Position numbers and translations under genes: made by a program
Notes under the pieces: generated by a model
What the model was told of the DNA's origin: nothing
Seen by the model: the letters and a program-made list of their open reading frames with translations, nothing else
The model's database searches: none
Assembly (NCBI GenBank): GCA_947372465.1
Contig: CANBTT010000029.1
Location: forward strand, 1 to 38,461
Direction of reading: 5' to 3'
DNA: 38,461 nt
Source of the DNA: Burkholderiales bacterium
GTDB taxonomy: Bacteria; Pseudomonadota; Gammaproteobacteria; Burkholderiales; Burkholderiaceae_C
Shown here: in pieces, positions 7,816 to 15,699 of the stretch
Layout of the letters: each line of letters begins with the position of its first letter
How positions within the stretch are numbered: position 1 is the stretch's first letter

Positions 7816-9083
7816 GCCGTTTCTTGACGTCTTTTGCGGCAAGCAGCGTGCTTGTCGCTTCGTTTGTACATGCTCAAACGCCCGCTGCTTTATCGATTTA
7901 TTTGCCCGCTGAGCCCCTGGTCAAGGAGGCCGTCATCAACAGCCCTTTGATGGACATGGCAAGGTCGAAAAAAAATGCGGGTACCGCTCGCGCGCAAAGC
8001 ATTGATGCCGGGGCGGCTGAATTCACACTGCGCAGCACGATTCAACGTCGTCAAGATGCGCTCCTGAACGCTCAACTGCACGAATCGATGCTCAGCATTG
8101 AGCGCCCCATCCGGATGTGGGGCAAGCGTGGTCTGGATGCCCAATTGTCCAAGCAAACACAAGCATTTGTTGACATTGAATACGCTGACGCGATGCACGA
8201 AGGCACACGAGAGCTCATGCGGCATTGGTTTTCTTATTTGCGCACCTTGGTGGATGACAAAATCGCACAAACCCAGTTGGACTTGGCGCTCAAGATGCGC
8301 CGATTGACCCAAGTTCAGTTCAAACAAGGCGAGATCTCCCTACTCGATGAACAACTCGCAATTGCAGAATATGAGCGCATCAATGCGGCTCGAATGGTAG
8401 TGCGCGCTCAGTTGCAGAGCACCTCGTCTGTCTTTGCGCATCGATACCCAAGTGTGAAATTGCCCCTCGATCTTCCTGAGCCCCTTGGGGCCAGTGGACG
8501 TTCGATTTTGCCCGCACTCCATGAGTCGATGTCGGTGATGCGACAAGAGTTTTTAGAGAAAAATCATGAACTCAATATGATGCGCATTGATGCAAAACGA
8601 TTGCAATTGGTTGCAGAGCGGGCCAGCAAAGACCGCATGCCCGATCCAACCGTGGGCGTCTTTACCGCTCGTGAGCGCTCTGGAGCAGAAGCAATTTCTG
8701 GTGTTTTATTTTCATTTCCTCTGGCAGGACCTGCGCGCGAGGCCCATTCGAATGCGGCGCTGGCTGAGGCACAAGCGGCGAGCGACAAGGTCCGACTCGC
8801 CGAGCAACAACTCGGTGCCTCCTTTGACAACATGTGGATTCAATTCCAGAGCAAAAGGGATGCGGCGCAAGGCTTGCAGTTGGCTTGGAAAACGCAAGCT
8901 CAAGCTGCAGAGAAGACTTTAAAAGCCTTCGCGCTAGGGGAGGGCAACTTGTCTCAAGTGTTGATGACTACTCGCTTTGCGAGTGAAAATCTGAGTGCGG
9001 CTGAACACATGAATTTAGAGACTCTAGAGTTGTTGGCCTTGATCCGTTTGGACTTGCATCAAATGTGGGATTTCGATGAGTAG
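7812..9083 (+). CDS. TolC/CzcC-family outer-membrane efflux protein
   Basis: Outer-membrane channel of the tripartite pump, 423 aa. The likely start is GTG 7812, with GGAG (7802-7805) 6 nt upstream and a GTGA overlap with the pump stop. A signal peptide (SRFLTSFAASSVLVASFVHAQ) is followed by two helical OEP repeats rich in Ala, Gln, Arg and Glu, for example the FKQGEISLLDEQLAIAEYER block, where the FKxGEISLLDxQ pattern is typical of TolC repeats. In the second repeat FALGEGNLSQVLMTTR is the equivalent turn. It is the third gene of the operon and needs the adaptor and pump to work. Confidence 0.88.
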   Translation: MSRFLTSFAASSVLVASFVHAQTPAALSIYLPAEPLVKEAVINSPLMDMARSKKNAGTARAQSIDAGAAEFTLRSTIQRRQDALLNAQLHESMLSIERPIRMWGKRGLDAQLSKQTQAFVDIEYADAMHEGTRELMRHWFSYLRTLVDDKIAQTQLDLALKMRRLTQVQFKQGEISLLDEQLAIAEYERINAARMVVRAQLQSTSSVFAHRYPSVKLPLDLPEPLGASGRSILPALHESMSVMRQEFLEKNHELNMMRIDAKRLQLVAERASKDRMPDPTVGVFTARERSGAEAISGVLFSFPLAGPAREAHSNAALAEAQAASDKVRLAEQQLGASFDNMWIQFQSKRDAAQGLQLAWKTQAQAAEKTLKAFALGEGNLSQVLMTTRFASENLSAAEHMNLETLELLALIRLDLHQMWDFDE

Positions 9084-9119
9084 TGCCTCTCATTGATTTG
9101 ATGGGGCGGCTTCCTTTTT

Positions 9120-10223
9120 TTATGGAGCGCTTAGATTTTGCATGGCCTTTGCAAAATCAAACGCATCGCTTTTTTGGGTGTATCCCAATCTTTCTGCCTG
9201 CCCAGCTCGCTTATCTGCTTTGATCAAAAGCACCATGCTGGCCACAACCCTCTCGTCATCGAGGCTGTTCATGGTGCTGACGGTGTAGTGATAGGGGTTG
9301 TGGTAGTGATAAATGGCTTTGAACAAGACATTTTGTTCCCGCACAGTGAGCTCTTTGATGCAGTCCATTTGCGCCAACAGTGCGGCGCCTACAGGTCCAT
9401 GGTGGCCTTTGACAGCCACGACTGCCTTTTGTTCGTTGAGTTGAAACGTTTTAATTTTTCCTACATCGTGCACCAAGGCCAACAAAATCAGGAGTGCGTC
9501 TTGCCGATCCAGTTCAAATCCACTTTGAGCGGCAATCAGTAAAGAGAGGTCTGTTTCCAGCCCTTGGTAGATGAAGCGTTCTCGCTCAATGAGGGCGTAA
9601 GCGGCAACGCGAATGGAGTGATCCAAAAGCGAGCAGTTTCCATGGTGATGGGTTGGTATGCCACTTTGTTTGCTTGCACCTGCTTGCAGTGGCCATGAGG
9701 GCGTGTCGTTTGCGACGCTTGAGGCAGGGCAGTCTTTGTTGAGACAAAGCAAAGCCAGGCAAGATGCCATGGCGTGTGCTATGCGGGGATTGGATAAACG
9801 GGTTGATTCAATGAATTTCAAGATCAAAGGTGCGTGCTCGTATTCAACACTTTTGAGGAACCAATCCGGTAGACCGCCTGTGAGCGTTGTCGCTGGTAAA
9901 TGGCTTTTTATAATATCTCCAACGGCTCCCATGCTCGAATGCAAGCCAAAACGTTCCCCTTCTATTAAAGCCAACAGTTGCTGTGTCCTTGAGCGTGTTT
10001 GGCGTCTAAGAGCCAAGACAAAGCAAAGGGCACAAACCAACGTGTCTAGGAGCAAGAGTTGCATCGAGTCTTCAATGCGGGACAGGGTCCAGTTCAGTTG
10101 GTTTTCTCTTGTAGAGGTGCCGCTTGTTAATTGCACCGCATACAGATTCAAAAGCAACCACCAGGTCGCGCTCGTCATCGCCAAAGCGCGAACAAATGTT
10201 TGAATGGACTTGGCTTTTCTCAT
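9120..10223 (-). CDS. Membrane-anchored HD-domain protein, TraI_2/MOBH-HD-like
   Basis: A 367-aa protein with two N-terminal hydrophobic segments (about residues 13-31 and 56-73) and a C-terminal HD metal-phosphohydrolase domain. The domain shows THHHGNCSLLDHS (H202), the HD pair H252-D253 in LALVHDVGKIK, and KGHHGP (H274-H275). The 'HHH...LLDHS...HDVGK' spacing resembles the HD domain at the start of MOBH relaxases (TraI_2) of integrative elements, but the protein is much shorter than a relaxase and is membrane-anchored. A nucleotide phosphohydrolase is an alternative. It follows the 171-aa gene by 14 bp, so they are probably co-transcribed. No comparable gene lies in the catabolic region, so I attach it to mobile-element functions, as inference. 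Confidence 0.7.
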   Translation of the reverse strand: MRKAKSIQTFVRALAMTSATWWLLLNLYAVQLTSGTSTRENQLNWTLSRIEDSMQLLLLDTLVCALCFVLALRRQTRSRTQQLLALIEGERFGLHSSMGAVGDIIKSHLPATTLTGGLPDWFLKSVEYEHAPLILKFIESTRLSNPRIAHAMASCLALLCLNKDCPASSVANDTPSWPLQAGASKQSGIPTHHHGNCSLLDHSIRVAAYALIERERFIYQGLETDLSLLIAAQSGFELDRQDALLILLALVHDVGKIKTFQLNEQKAVVAVKGHHGPVGAALLAQMDCIKELTVREQNVLFKAIYHYHNPYHYTVSTMNSLDDERVVASMVLLIKADKRAGQAERLGYTQKSDAFDFAKAMQNLSAP

Positions 10224-10237
10224 GGGCCGTCACAATT

Positions 10238-10753
10238 TCAATCGGTTTGGGATGCTTCAGCCACGGATGCCCTGGGCCACTTCGTTTGTGTTTCTGCAAC
10301 GAGAAGGGCGCTTTTGTCGTACCACTTAGGGGAGGGGCCTCTGAGCTGCCCCAAAGTTTTACGTGCTTGTCTGTAAATCAAGATCAATTCCCGCATTTGA
10401 ATCAGCACGCCATGGACTTGTGAAGCATGCGCTTTGAACGCTTTTGTTTTGTGCTGAAAAATCAAAAGCCTTGCCATCGGGATTCTTCTTGCCCTCCATA
10501 GGCCCATTGCAAAATTCCTTCGCCATTGCACAAACAGGGGGTGTCTTTCGCCTGTAAAGTGCTGTTCATCTTTTGGATAGGCGAACCACTGAATGCGAAT
10601 GCGTCCCGTGTGCACGGGCTGCCAGTTGTTGAGTTGTTGATCCAAGTCGATCAAGGTCTCTAAGCACTCGTACATGAGTGTGACCAAGACCTGGAGCCTG
10701 TTGGAGTAGGTCTCTAGAGAGACAAGACGCTCCTCGTCAAGATGATGGTCCAA
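10238..10753 (-). CDS. Hypothetical protein co-transcribed with the HD protein
   Basis: A 171-aa soluble protein I do not recognise. It is rich in Leu, Gln, Arg and Trp, with long predicted helices (for example YSNRLQVLVTLMYECLETLIDLDQQLNNW and later HGVLIQMRELILIYRQARKTL) and a basic C-terminal third, as in many small accessory proteins of integrative elements. The first codon appears to be TTG at 10751-10753, with GAGG 7 nt upstream. A 20-bp dyad lies just before it. The helix-rich, basic character would suit a nucleic-acid or protein partner, but no function can be assigned. Confidence 0.6.
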   Translation of the reverse strand: MDHHLDEERLVSLETYSNRLQVLVTLMYECLETLIDLDQQLNNWQPVHTGRIRIQWFAYPKDEQHFTGERHPLFVQWRRNFAMGLWRARRIPMARLLIFQHKTKAFKAHASQVHGVLIQMRELILIYRQARKTLGQLRGPSPKWYDKSALLVAETQTKWPRASVAEASQTD

Positions 10754-10768
10754 GATATTGCCTCATTT

Positions 10769-10788
10769 ATGAATACTCAAGTATACAT
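10769..10788 (-). promoter_or_regulatory. 20-bp operator-like dyad before the 171-aa gene
   Basis: The imperfect palindrome ATGAATACT-CA-AGTATACAT has 8 of 9 arm positions matched. On the minus strand it contains TATACT, a plausible -10 box, and sits 16 bp upstream of the TTG start. A repressor bound here would cover the core promoter. The surrounding 70 bp are strongly A+T-rich. The -35 box is weak. Confidence 0.5.
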
Positions 10789-10826
10789 AAATAAAGCAAA
10801 ATAGATATTTTATAATTATTTAAAGA

Positions 10827-11816
10827 TCAGGGTTGAGTAGATATTTTTGCTGTCTCTGCAACACTTGTCCATCGCTGCAGATCTTCTTTAAGGAGTTTGC
10901 TGAATTCCTCTGAAGTGGTGCCTAAAGCTTGAACAGACATCGAATTCATGGCTTGTATGACATCGGCTTGCTTGAGAACTTTGTTCACTTCTGTTTCAAG
11001 CAGTTTGACAACGTTTGCAGGTGTGCCAGAGGGAGCAAAAAGAGCCGTCCAGACTTTGAATTCAACCCCTGACAGGCCAACCTCGGCCATCGTGGGTACA
11101 TTGGGCAAGCTTGCTAGACGCGTGGGTGCGGTCACTGCCAAGGCTCTCACATTGCCAGTTGCGAGTGCGGGCAGTGCAGGCCCGGGGTCCGACATGATCA
11201 TGAGCAAGTCTCCAGACATCATGGCGTTGATGGACTCTGTCGTGCTTTTAAATTGGATGAACTCGCCAGGTGTACCCGTTTTCATCTTGAACAGTTCACT
11301 TGCAAATTGAAACAAGGGGCCTGATCCGCCGTAATTGGACTTGTTGGGGTTGGCTTTCATGTAGTTCACCAAGTCTTGCACATTATGAATGGGCAGTTTG
11401 GCATTGACCAGCAAGATGAGTGGAAAATGGGTCACCATGCTGATGGGCGTGAAGTCTTTTGTTGGAGAGTACTTGAGTTTAGGCGTCAAAATAGGGGTAA
11501 AGACCATGTTGCCCGAGGGGCCCATCAGCAAGTTGTATCCATCTGGATTGGATCTGGCGACATATTCCGAGGCGATGATGCCGCCCGCACCCACTTTGTT
11601 TTCCACAATCACGCCCTGATTCAAATTGGCAGATAGTTTCTGCGCAACGACCCGAGTCATCATGTCGACCCCGCCCCCAGCACCTTGACCCACAATGATG
11701 TGAATTGGTTTGCTGGGAAACTCCTGCGCACAGGCTTCAAAACTGAGTGACAGATTCAAAACCATTGCGCTCATGAGCTTGAACAATGCGAGGACTTTAA
11801 TGCTTGGATGTTTCAT
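10827..11816 (-). CDS. Bug/TctC-family periplasmic solute-binding protein (1 of 3)
   Basis: Periplasmic receptor of the tripartite tricarboxylate transporter type, abundant in Burkholderiales. I prefer ATG 11816; a TTG start at 11825 would add three residues. A signal peptide ends near FEACAQ, after which FPSKPIHIIVGQGAGGGVDMM gives the Bug signature (FPxKPIxxIVxxxxGGxxD). The body has ENKVGAGGIIASEYVARSNPDGYNLL and SLPNVPTMAEVGL, both standard. These proteins bind carboxylates or aromatic acids between two lobes. No TctA or TctB membrane subunit is nearby. It is read in the same direction as the dioxygenase-like gene and the second Bug gene upstream, suggesting one transcript of three. Confidence 0.93.
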   Translation of the reverse strand: MKHPSIKVLALFKLMSAMVLNLSLSFEACAQEFPSKPIHIIVGQGAGGGVDMMTRVVAQKLSANLNQGVIVENKVGAGGIIASEYVARSNPDGYNLLMGPSGNMVFTPILTPKLKYSPTKDFTPISMVTHFPLILLVNAKLPIHNVQDLVNYMKANPNKSNYGGSGPLFQFASELFKMKTGTPGEFIQFKSTTESINAMMSGDLLMIMSDPGPALPALATGNVRALAVTAPTRLASLPNVPTMAEVGLSGVEFKVWTALFAPSGTPANVVKLLETEVNKVLKQADVIQAMNSMSVQALGTTSEEFSKLLKEDLQRWTSVAETAKISTQP

Positions 11817-11872
11817 GTCAAACAATGCCGGGTTGGGTTTGCAGTAGGATCAAAAAAAAGAAGCGCTACACA

Positions 11873-12415
11873 TCAATTAAAAATTTTCGCTTTCAATTGA
11901 TTTGACCATTGCTCTTGGGTGATTTTTGTGGGATTGTCTTTGATCAAATCTTCTGTGATTTTCATGATCTCGGCGATCGGCGCGTTCAGATCAATTGGAA
12001 TGCCATAGGGCTGCTCGACATACCAAGGCGTCACGCAGTACAACTCAACGCGGTTGCCATCTGGATCAAAGAAGTAAATGCTCCATGCATTTCCGTGGGT
12101 GATGGTGCGCTGGATGGGCACTTGATCGGCAAGCAAGTTCTTGTAGTAGACGATCAAATCTTCTAGGCTATCGACTCGGAAAGAAATTTGGTTGATCGGC
12201 GACGTTTCAGGATCATCCCTGCGCCCCGAGGCCACGACCAATTGATGGTGCTCATTGGCGTTTCGGCTCATAAAAGCGATCTCACCGCCCAAGTAATACT
12301 CCCCTCGATCGGTCAAGACCAAGCCCAATGTTTTTTGATAAAAAGCGATCATCTGATCCAAATCGCGTACTTGTACGCCAACGTGTGTGAGTTGAACATT
12401 AGGTGGGCGTTTCAT
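11873..12415 (-). CDS. One-domain VOC protein with the extradiol dioxygenase signature
   Basis: A 180-aa single-domain vicinal-oxygen-chelate protein. I chose ATG 12415 because AAAGGA sits just upstream; the frame extends further but that part has the composition of a shadow of the neighbouring gene. H11 (LTHVGVQVRD), H56/H57 (NEHHQLV) and E124 (NRVELY) give the metal site. Residues 105-124 match the PROSITE extradiol ring-cleavage pattern exactly: I-x-H-x5-I-Y-x2-D-P-x-G-x3-E. In this class Fe(II) opens a catechol or hydroquinone-type ring next to the hydroxyl. It lies between two Bug receptor genes, probably one operon with them, and opposite an FAH-family hydrolase of the type that acts after ring opening. 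Its substrate is unknown. Confidence 0.82.
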   Translation of the reverse strand: MKRPPNVQLTHVGVQVRDLDQMIAFYQKTLGLVLTDRGEYYLGGEIAFMSRNANEHHQLVVASGRRDDPETSPINQISFRVDSLEDLIVYYKNLLADQVPIQRTITHGNAWSIYFFDPDGNRVELYCVTPWYVEQPYGIPIDLNAPIAEIMKITEDLIKDNPTKITQEQWSNQLKAKIFN

Positions 12416-12455
12416 AGGTTTTCCTTTAAAGGTTTGAACAACGGTTGGGTTTTGA

Positions 12456-13442
12456 TCATTGTCTTTCAATGTGTTTGATCTCAACGACTTTCTTCCAGCG
12501 GGTGATTTCTCTGTCGATTCTTGCGCGCATCTCCTCAGGGCTTGAGGGCGTAGGGGTTCCACCAAAATCGGAGAATTTTTGTTTGACCTCGGGCGTGTCA
12601 AGGAACAAGCGAATTTCTTGATTGAGCTTCTCAACGATGGGCCTGGGTGTACCGGGCGCCACTGCAACGCCCAGCCATGAGCTGAATTCAATGCCTGGCA
12701 ATGTTTCAGAAACGGTTGGAATGTCTGGCGACATGGGGGAGCGACTTTCGGAGGAGACGGCCAATGCACGAATTTTTCCTCCCTTGAGTTGACCAAAGGT
12801 GAACGTTGCGGTTTCAATCATGACATCGGTGCGTCCTCCAAGCAACTCCATCATGGCGGGTGCTGCCCCTTTGAAGGGAACGTGCAGCATGTTGATCCCC
12901 GCTTCAATGCAAATCCACTCACCCAGCAGGTGATGAAGGCTGCCCGCACCCGTTGAGGAGAAGCTGATTTGCCCAGGTTTTGCCTTTGCCAAGGCAATCA
13001 ACTCGGTCAATGATTTAATGCTTGATTCTTTGACGACGGAGATGACCATTGGGTAGGTCACAATGGTTGAGACCATGCCAAAGTCCTTGACAGGATCGTA
13101 GGGCAATTTTTTGATGATGGCTGCAGACGTGGGATGTCCCCCAGTGAGCAAGACCAAGTTGAGTCCATCGGGATTCGATTTGGCGACAAAATCATTGGCA
13201 AACGCACCTCCAAACCCCACTTTTTGTTCCACCACCACGGGTTGAGCGAAACGCTCAGACATGCGCTGAGCGAGCATGCGGCTCACGATATCGGTGCTGC
13301 TGCCAGCGGCAAACCCCACCACGAAACGCATGGGGCGATTGGGGAAATCAGTGGCCGTGGTTTGAGCCCAAGCGCCGAGTGAGAAAGCGATCAAGGCCAA
13401 AGCGCTTAAGAGGGATTGGTAAATGTGATTCATCAAGAGCAT
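12456..13442 (-). CDS. Bug/TctC-family periplasmic solute-binding protein (2 of 3)
   Basis: A second tripartite-tricarboxylate-type receptor, about 325-328 aa; ATG 13442 or ATG 13433 may be the start and neither has a clear ribosome binding site. The signal peptide core is LLSALALIAFSLGAWAQ. The mature part opens FPNRPMRFVVGFAAGSSTD (Bug pattern with a substituted glycine motif) and has KVGFGGAFANDFVAKSNPDG and PDIPTVSETLPG. It is clearly distinct from the first Bug protein, so the pair probably binds different ligands. No TctAB is nearby. It heads the minus-strand unit of three genes, divergent from the FAH hydrolase gene. Confidence 0.92.
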   Translation of the reverse strand: MLLMNHIYQSLLSALALIAFSLGAWAQTTATDFPNRPMRFVVGFAAGSSTDIVSRMLAQRMSERFAQPVVVEQKVGFGGAFANDFVAKSNPDGLNLVLLTGGHPTSAAIIKKLPYDPVKDFGMVSTIVTYPMVISVVKESSIKSLTELIALAKAKPGQISFSSTGAGSLHHLLGEWICIEAGINMLHVPFKGAAPAMMELLGGRTDVMIETATFTFGQLKGGKIRALAVSSESRSPMSPDIPTVSETLPGIEFSSWLGVAVAPGTPRPIVEKLNQEIRLFLDTPEVKQKFSDFGGTPTPSSPEEMRARIDREITRWKKVVEIKHIERQ

Positions 13443-13774
13443 TGAAAGGTTGTAGAAAAGAGTTCAAGGCCAGGCGCCTATCCTGACCAATTATCGTCAT
13501 CCAATGCGTGAGCTTGGCTCATCGTAAGCCCTAAGACTTTTTGAGAATTCCTGTCTTCAAAAGTCCAGGCCGAGCACCCTGACATGGGCTGCGCGTGCGT
13601 ATTTCTTTCATTTTTCGCATCACAGCCCTCTATTTAACGATTTTGAGCCCGTTTTTTAGTGGATTTACCAATACGCATCAAGGAAAATTTCAATTAAGAT
13701 CGGGGCGAATTAATTGCTAATGTTTAATTAGAAAAGATTGATTTAACACTTATTTTTATCACTAAAGGACTGAT
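13443..13774. other. Divergent intergenic region, A+T-rich on the right
   Basis: A 332-bp region separating the Bug 2 gene from the FAH gene. No gene is visible. The right part (about 13700-13760) is very A+T-rich and contains repeated TTAATTA-like blocks (TTAATTGCTAATGTTTAATTA), a plausible regulator site or UP element. No reliable -35/-10 pair can be fixed by eye. AAAGGA precedes the GTG start of the FAH gene. Confidence 0.45.
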
Positions 13775-14707
13775 GTGAAGATTCTCTATTTCAACGATTT
13801 CAGATTGGGTATTTTAAAAGGCGATCACGTGGTGGACGTGACTTCATTGGTGGAAAATATCCCCCACTCAGGTCCTGGCGACTTGATCAACGGTGTCATT
13901 GAGCATTTTGACGATTTCAGACCTCGCATTGAGGCCTTGGTGGCCAAAGAGAGTGGTGTACCTTACGCGGGTCTGAGAATCCGTCCCCCTTTGCCTAAGC
14001 CCACAACGATTGACTGCATGGCCGTCAATTACATGGAAGACGGTACCAAAAGTGAGCCTGCACCCATCAATGCATTTTTGAAGTCACCCACAGCCATCAT
14101 TGGGCCTGGTGAAAAGATGGTGTTGCCTGACATGGCTGCCTCTGTCTTTGAAGGTGAGGCTGAGTTGGCTTTGGTCATTGGCAAACGTGCAAGTCGCGTG
14201 TCTCAAGCCGATGCAATGAAGCATGTTTTTGGTTACGTCAATTTCATTGACGGTTCGGCCCGCGGTGTCAAGCCCGATACCAATGTCTTCTACCAAATGA
14301 AGTCCAGACAAACCTTTGCACCGATTGGCCCATACATTGTGACGGCCGATGAGATCAAGGATCCGCAAGAGTTGAAGGTTCAATTGTGGGTGAACGGCAA
14401 TTTGCGACAAAACTTCAACACCAATGACATGGCGCATAAAATCCCTCGCTGTATTGAGTGGGTCAGTCACATCCACGACTTGTTACCCGGTGACATTTTG
14501 GCCACTGGAACCAATCACCGTGGCTTGAATGCTTTCCAACACAACGATAAAGTTGAGTTGGAAGTTGAGGGCATGGGCCGTTTGGAGATCACGGTGCACG
14601 ATGACTTGCACCGCACATGGACGCGCGACACGCGTCTAGAGCGTGAGCAAAAAGGCTTGTCTGTGATCAATGATCAATTGACCGGTAAATACGCGCCCAC
14701 CAAGTAA
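13775..14707 (+). CDS. FAH-family (fumarylacetoacetate hydrolase-like) hydrolase
   Basis: A 310-aa soluble hydrolase starting at GTG with AAAGGA upstream. The C-terminal catalytic domain has FEGEAELALVIG (E128 and E130) and NFIDGSARG (D159), the acidic residues that bind Mg/Ca in this family, and TGTNHRG near the end. Family members cut C-C bonds of acylpyruvates, such as fumarylpyruvate or fumarylacetoacetate, or act as hydroxydienoate hydratases and isomerases after aromatic ring cleavage. Here it is the first gene of the forward catabolic run and lies opposite the extradiol-type dioxygenase. The exact substrate cannot be told. A terminator hairpin follows the gene. Confidence 0.9.
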   Translation: MKILYFNDFRLGILKGDHVVDVTSLVENIPHSGPGDLINGVIEHFDDFRPRIEALVAKESGVPYAGLRIRPPLPKPTTIDCMAVNYMEDGTKSEPAPINAFLKSPTAIIGPGEKMVLPDMAASVFEGEAELALVIGKRASRVSQADAMKHVFGYVNFIDGSARGVKPDTNVFYQMKSRQTFAPIGPYIVTADEIKDPQELKVQLWVNGNLRQNFNTNDMAHKIPRCIEWVSHIHDLLPGDILATGTNHRGLNAFQHNDKVELEVEGMGRLEITVHDDLHRTWTRDTRLEREQKGLSVINDQLTGKYAPTK

Positions 14708-14720
14708 AAGCTTGGATTTT

Positions 14721-14748
14721 CACTCGGTTTTTAACCTAAAATCGAGTG
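14721..14748 (+). terminator. Hairpin after the FAH gene
   Basis: CACTCGGTTTT (14721-14731) pairs with AAAATCGAGTG (14738-14748) with one G-T pair. It is followed by GGTTTC rather than a U tract, so it may be an RNA-stabilising hairpin rather than a terminator. A clearer terminator lies 40 bp further on. Confidence 0.45.
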
Positions 14749-14789
14749 GGTTTCACGGGCCGTGCAAGCGGTGAGCAAGAACTGAAAGT

Positions 14790-14827
14790 CCCATGAAGGC
14801 CTTGCGTTTTCATGGGTCCTTTTTTTT
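14790..14827 (+). terminator. Rho-independent terminator between the FAH and SDR genes
   Basis: CCCATGAA (14790-14797) pairs perfectly with TTCATGGG (14809-14816), followed by TCC and eight Ts. It should end FAH transcription, so the SDR gene at 14910 probably has its own promoter or is read through. Confidence 0.78.
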
Positions 14828-14909
14828 GATGTGCCACACCGCAGTCCGTTTGAGCCTGTTGTTTGAAAAAAACATTGTTTGAATTCTATTTTTTGAAGGT
14901 CTTAAAGTC

Positions 14910-15671
14910 ATGTCTGAACGCAAAAAAGCTCTGGTCACTGGTGGCGCAACGGGAATTGGAAAAAGCGCTGTGCTCGCTCTAGCTCGGGCGGGATACGATG
15001 TGGCGATCAATTACGCATCCAGCGCTCAGGCGGCAAAAGACACAGAGAAAGAAGCGCAAGCCCTTGGCGCGAAAACATTGCTGCTTCAGTGTGATGTGAG
15101 CGATGAGAAAGCGGTCAGAGCGATGGTGGCTGAAGTGGAGAAGTCTTTTGGGCACTTGGACGCTTTGATCTCCAACGCTGGCACCACTGCCAAATGGAAG
15201 GTCAAAGACCTCGAGAGCTTGGACATGGATGAATGGGACCGCACTTTTGCGGTCAATGTCAAAGGGCTCTTTCAGGTGGTCAGGGCATGTGTCCCTTTGC
15301 TGAAAAAAGGGACCAATCCAAGCATTGTGAACACCGCAAGCATTGTGGGTCTGCGCCCAGGGCCCCAACCGCTTCCCTATGCGGCCAGCAAAGCGGCCGT
15401 GGTGAACATGACCAAAACATTGGCATGGAATTTGGGCCCAGAAATTCGCGTCAATGCAGTCGCGCCTGGCTGGATGGAGGGCGACTGGATGCAAAGAATG
15501 CTGGGTGAGAAGTACGACGACTTGATGGGCAAGCGCGCCAGAGCGACTCCCTTGAAGCGCTGTGTGACCGCCGATGATGTGGCGGAAACCATGCTCAACT
15601 TGATCCAATCCAACCGTTTTGTGACGGGTGAGATCATTGTGATCGATGGTGGTTTTACAAGCTCCACCTAA
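14910..15671 (+). CDS. Short-chain dehydrogenase/reductase (FabG-like)
   Basis: A 253-aa NAD(P)-dependent oxidoreductase of the classical SDR type. The cofactor loop GGATGIG (11-17), the SNAG motif (88-91) and the catalytic S144-Y157-K161 set are all present, and the C-terminus ends in the typical VTGEIIVIDGG. A distal GAAGG precedes the ATG. It is followed by the aryl-CoA ligase gene 28 bp downstream and heads a forward run with an amidohydrolase and two crotonases. In that setting it may oxidise a 3-hydroxyacyl-CoA or a cis-dihydrodiol; I cannot choose. The active site looks fully intact. Confidence 0.93.
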   Translation: MSERKKALVTGGATGIGKSAVLALARAGYDVAINYASSAQAAKDTEKEAQALGAKTLLLQCDVSDEKAVRAMVAEVEKSFGHLDALISNAGTTAKWKVKDLESLDMDEWDRTFAVNVKGLFQVVRACVPLLKKGTNPSIVNTASIVGLRPGPQPLPYAASKAAVVNMTKTLAWNLGPEIRVNAVAPGWMEGDWMQRMLGEKYDDLMGKRARATPLKRCVTADDVAETMLNLIQSNRFVTGEIIVIDGGFTSST

Positions 15672-15699
15672 GTCAACAACATTTACTGGAGTCATTTAA

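Noticed and set aside
12416-12817. 134-residue N-terminal extension of the VOC protein
   Set aside because: This part overlaps the Bug 2 coding sequence on the same strand in another frame, is Pro/Ser/Arg-rich and domain-free; ATG 12415 has a good ribosome binding site.
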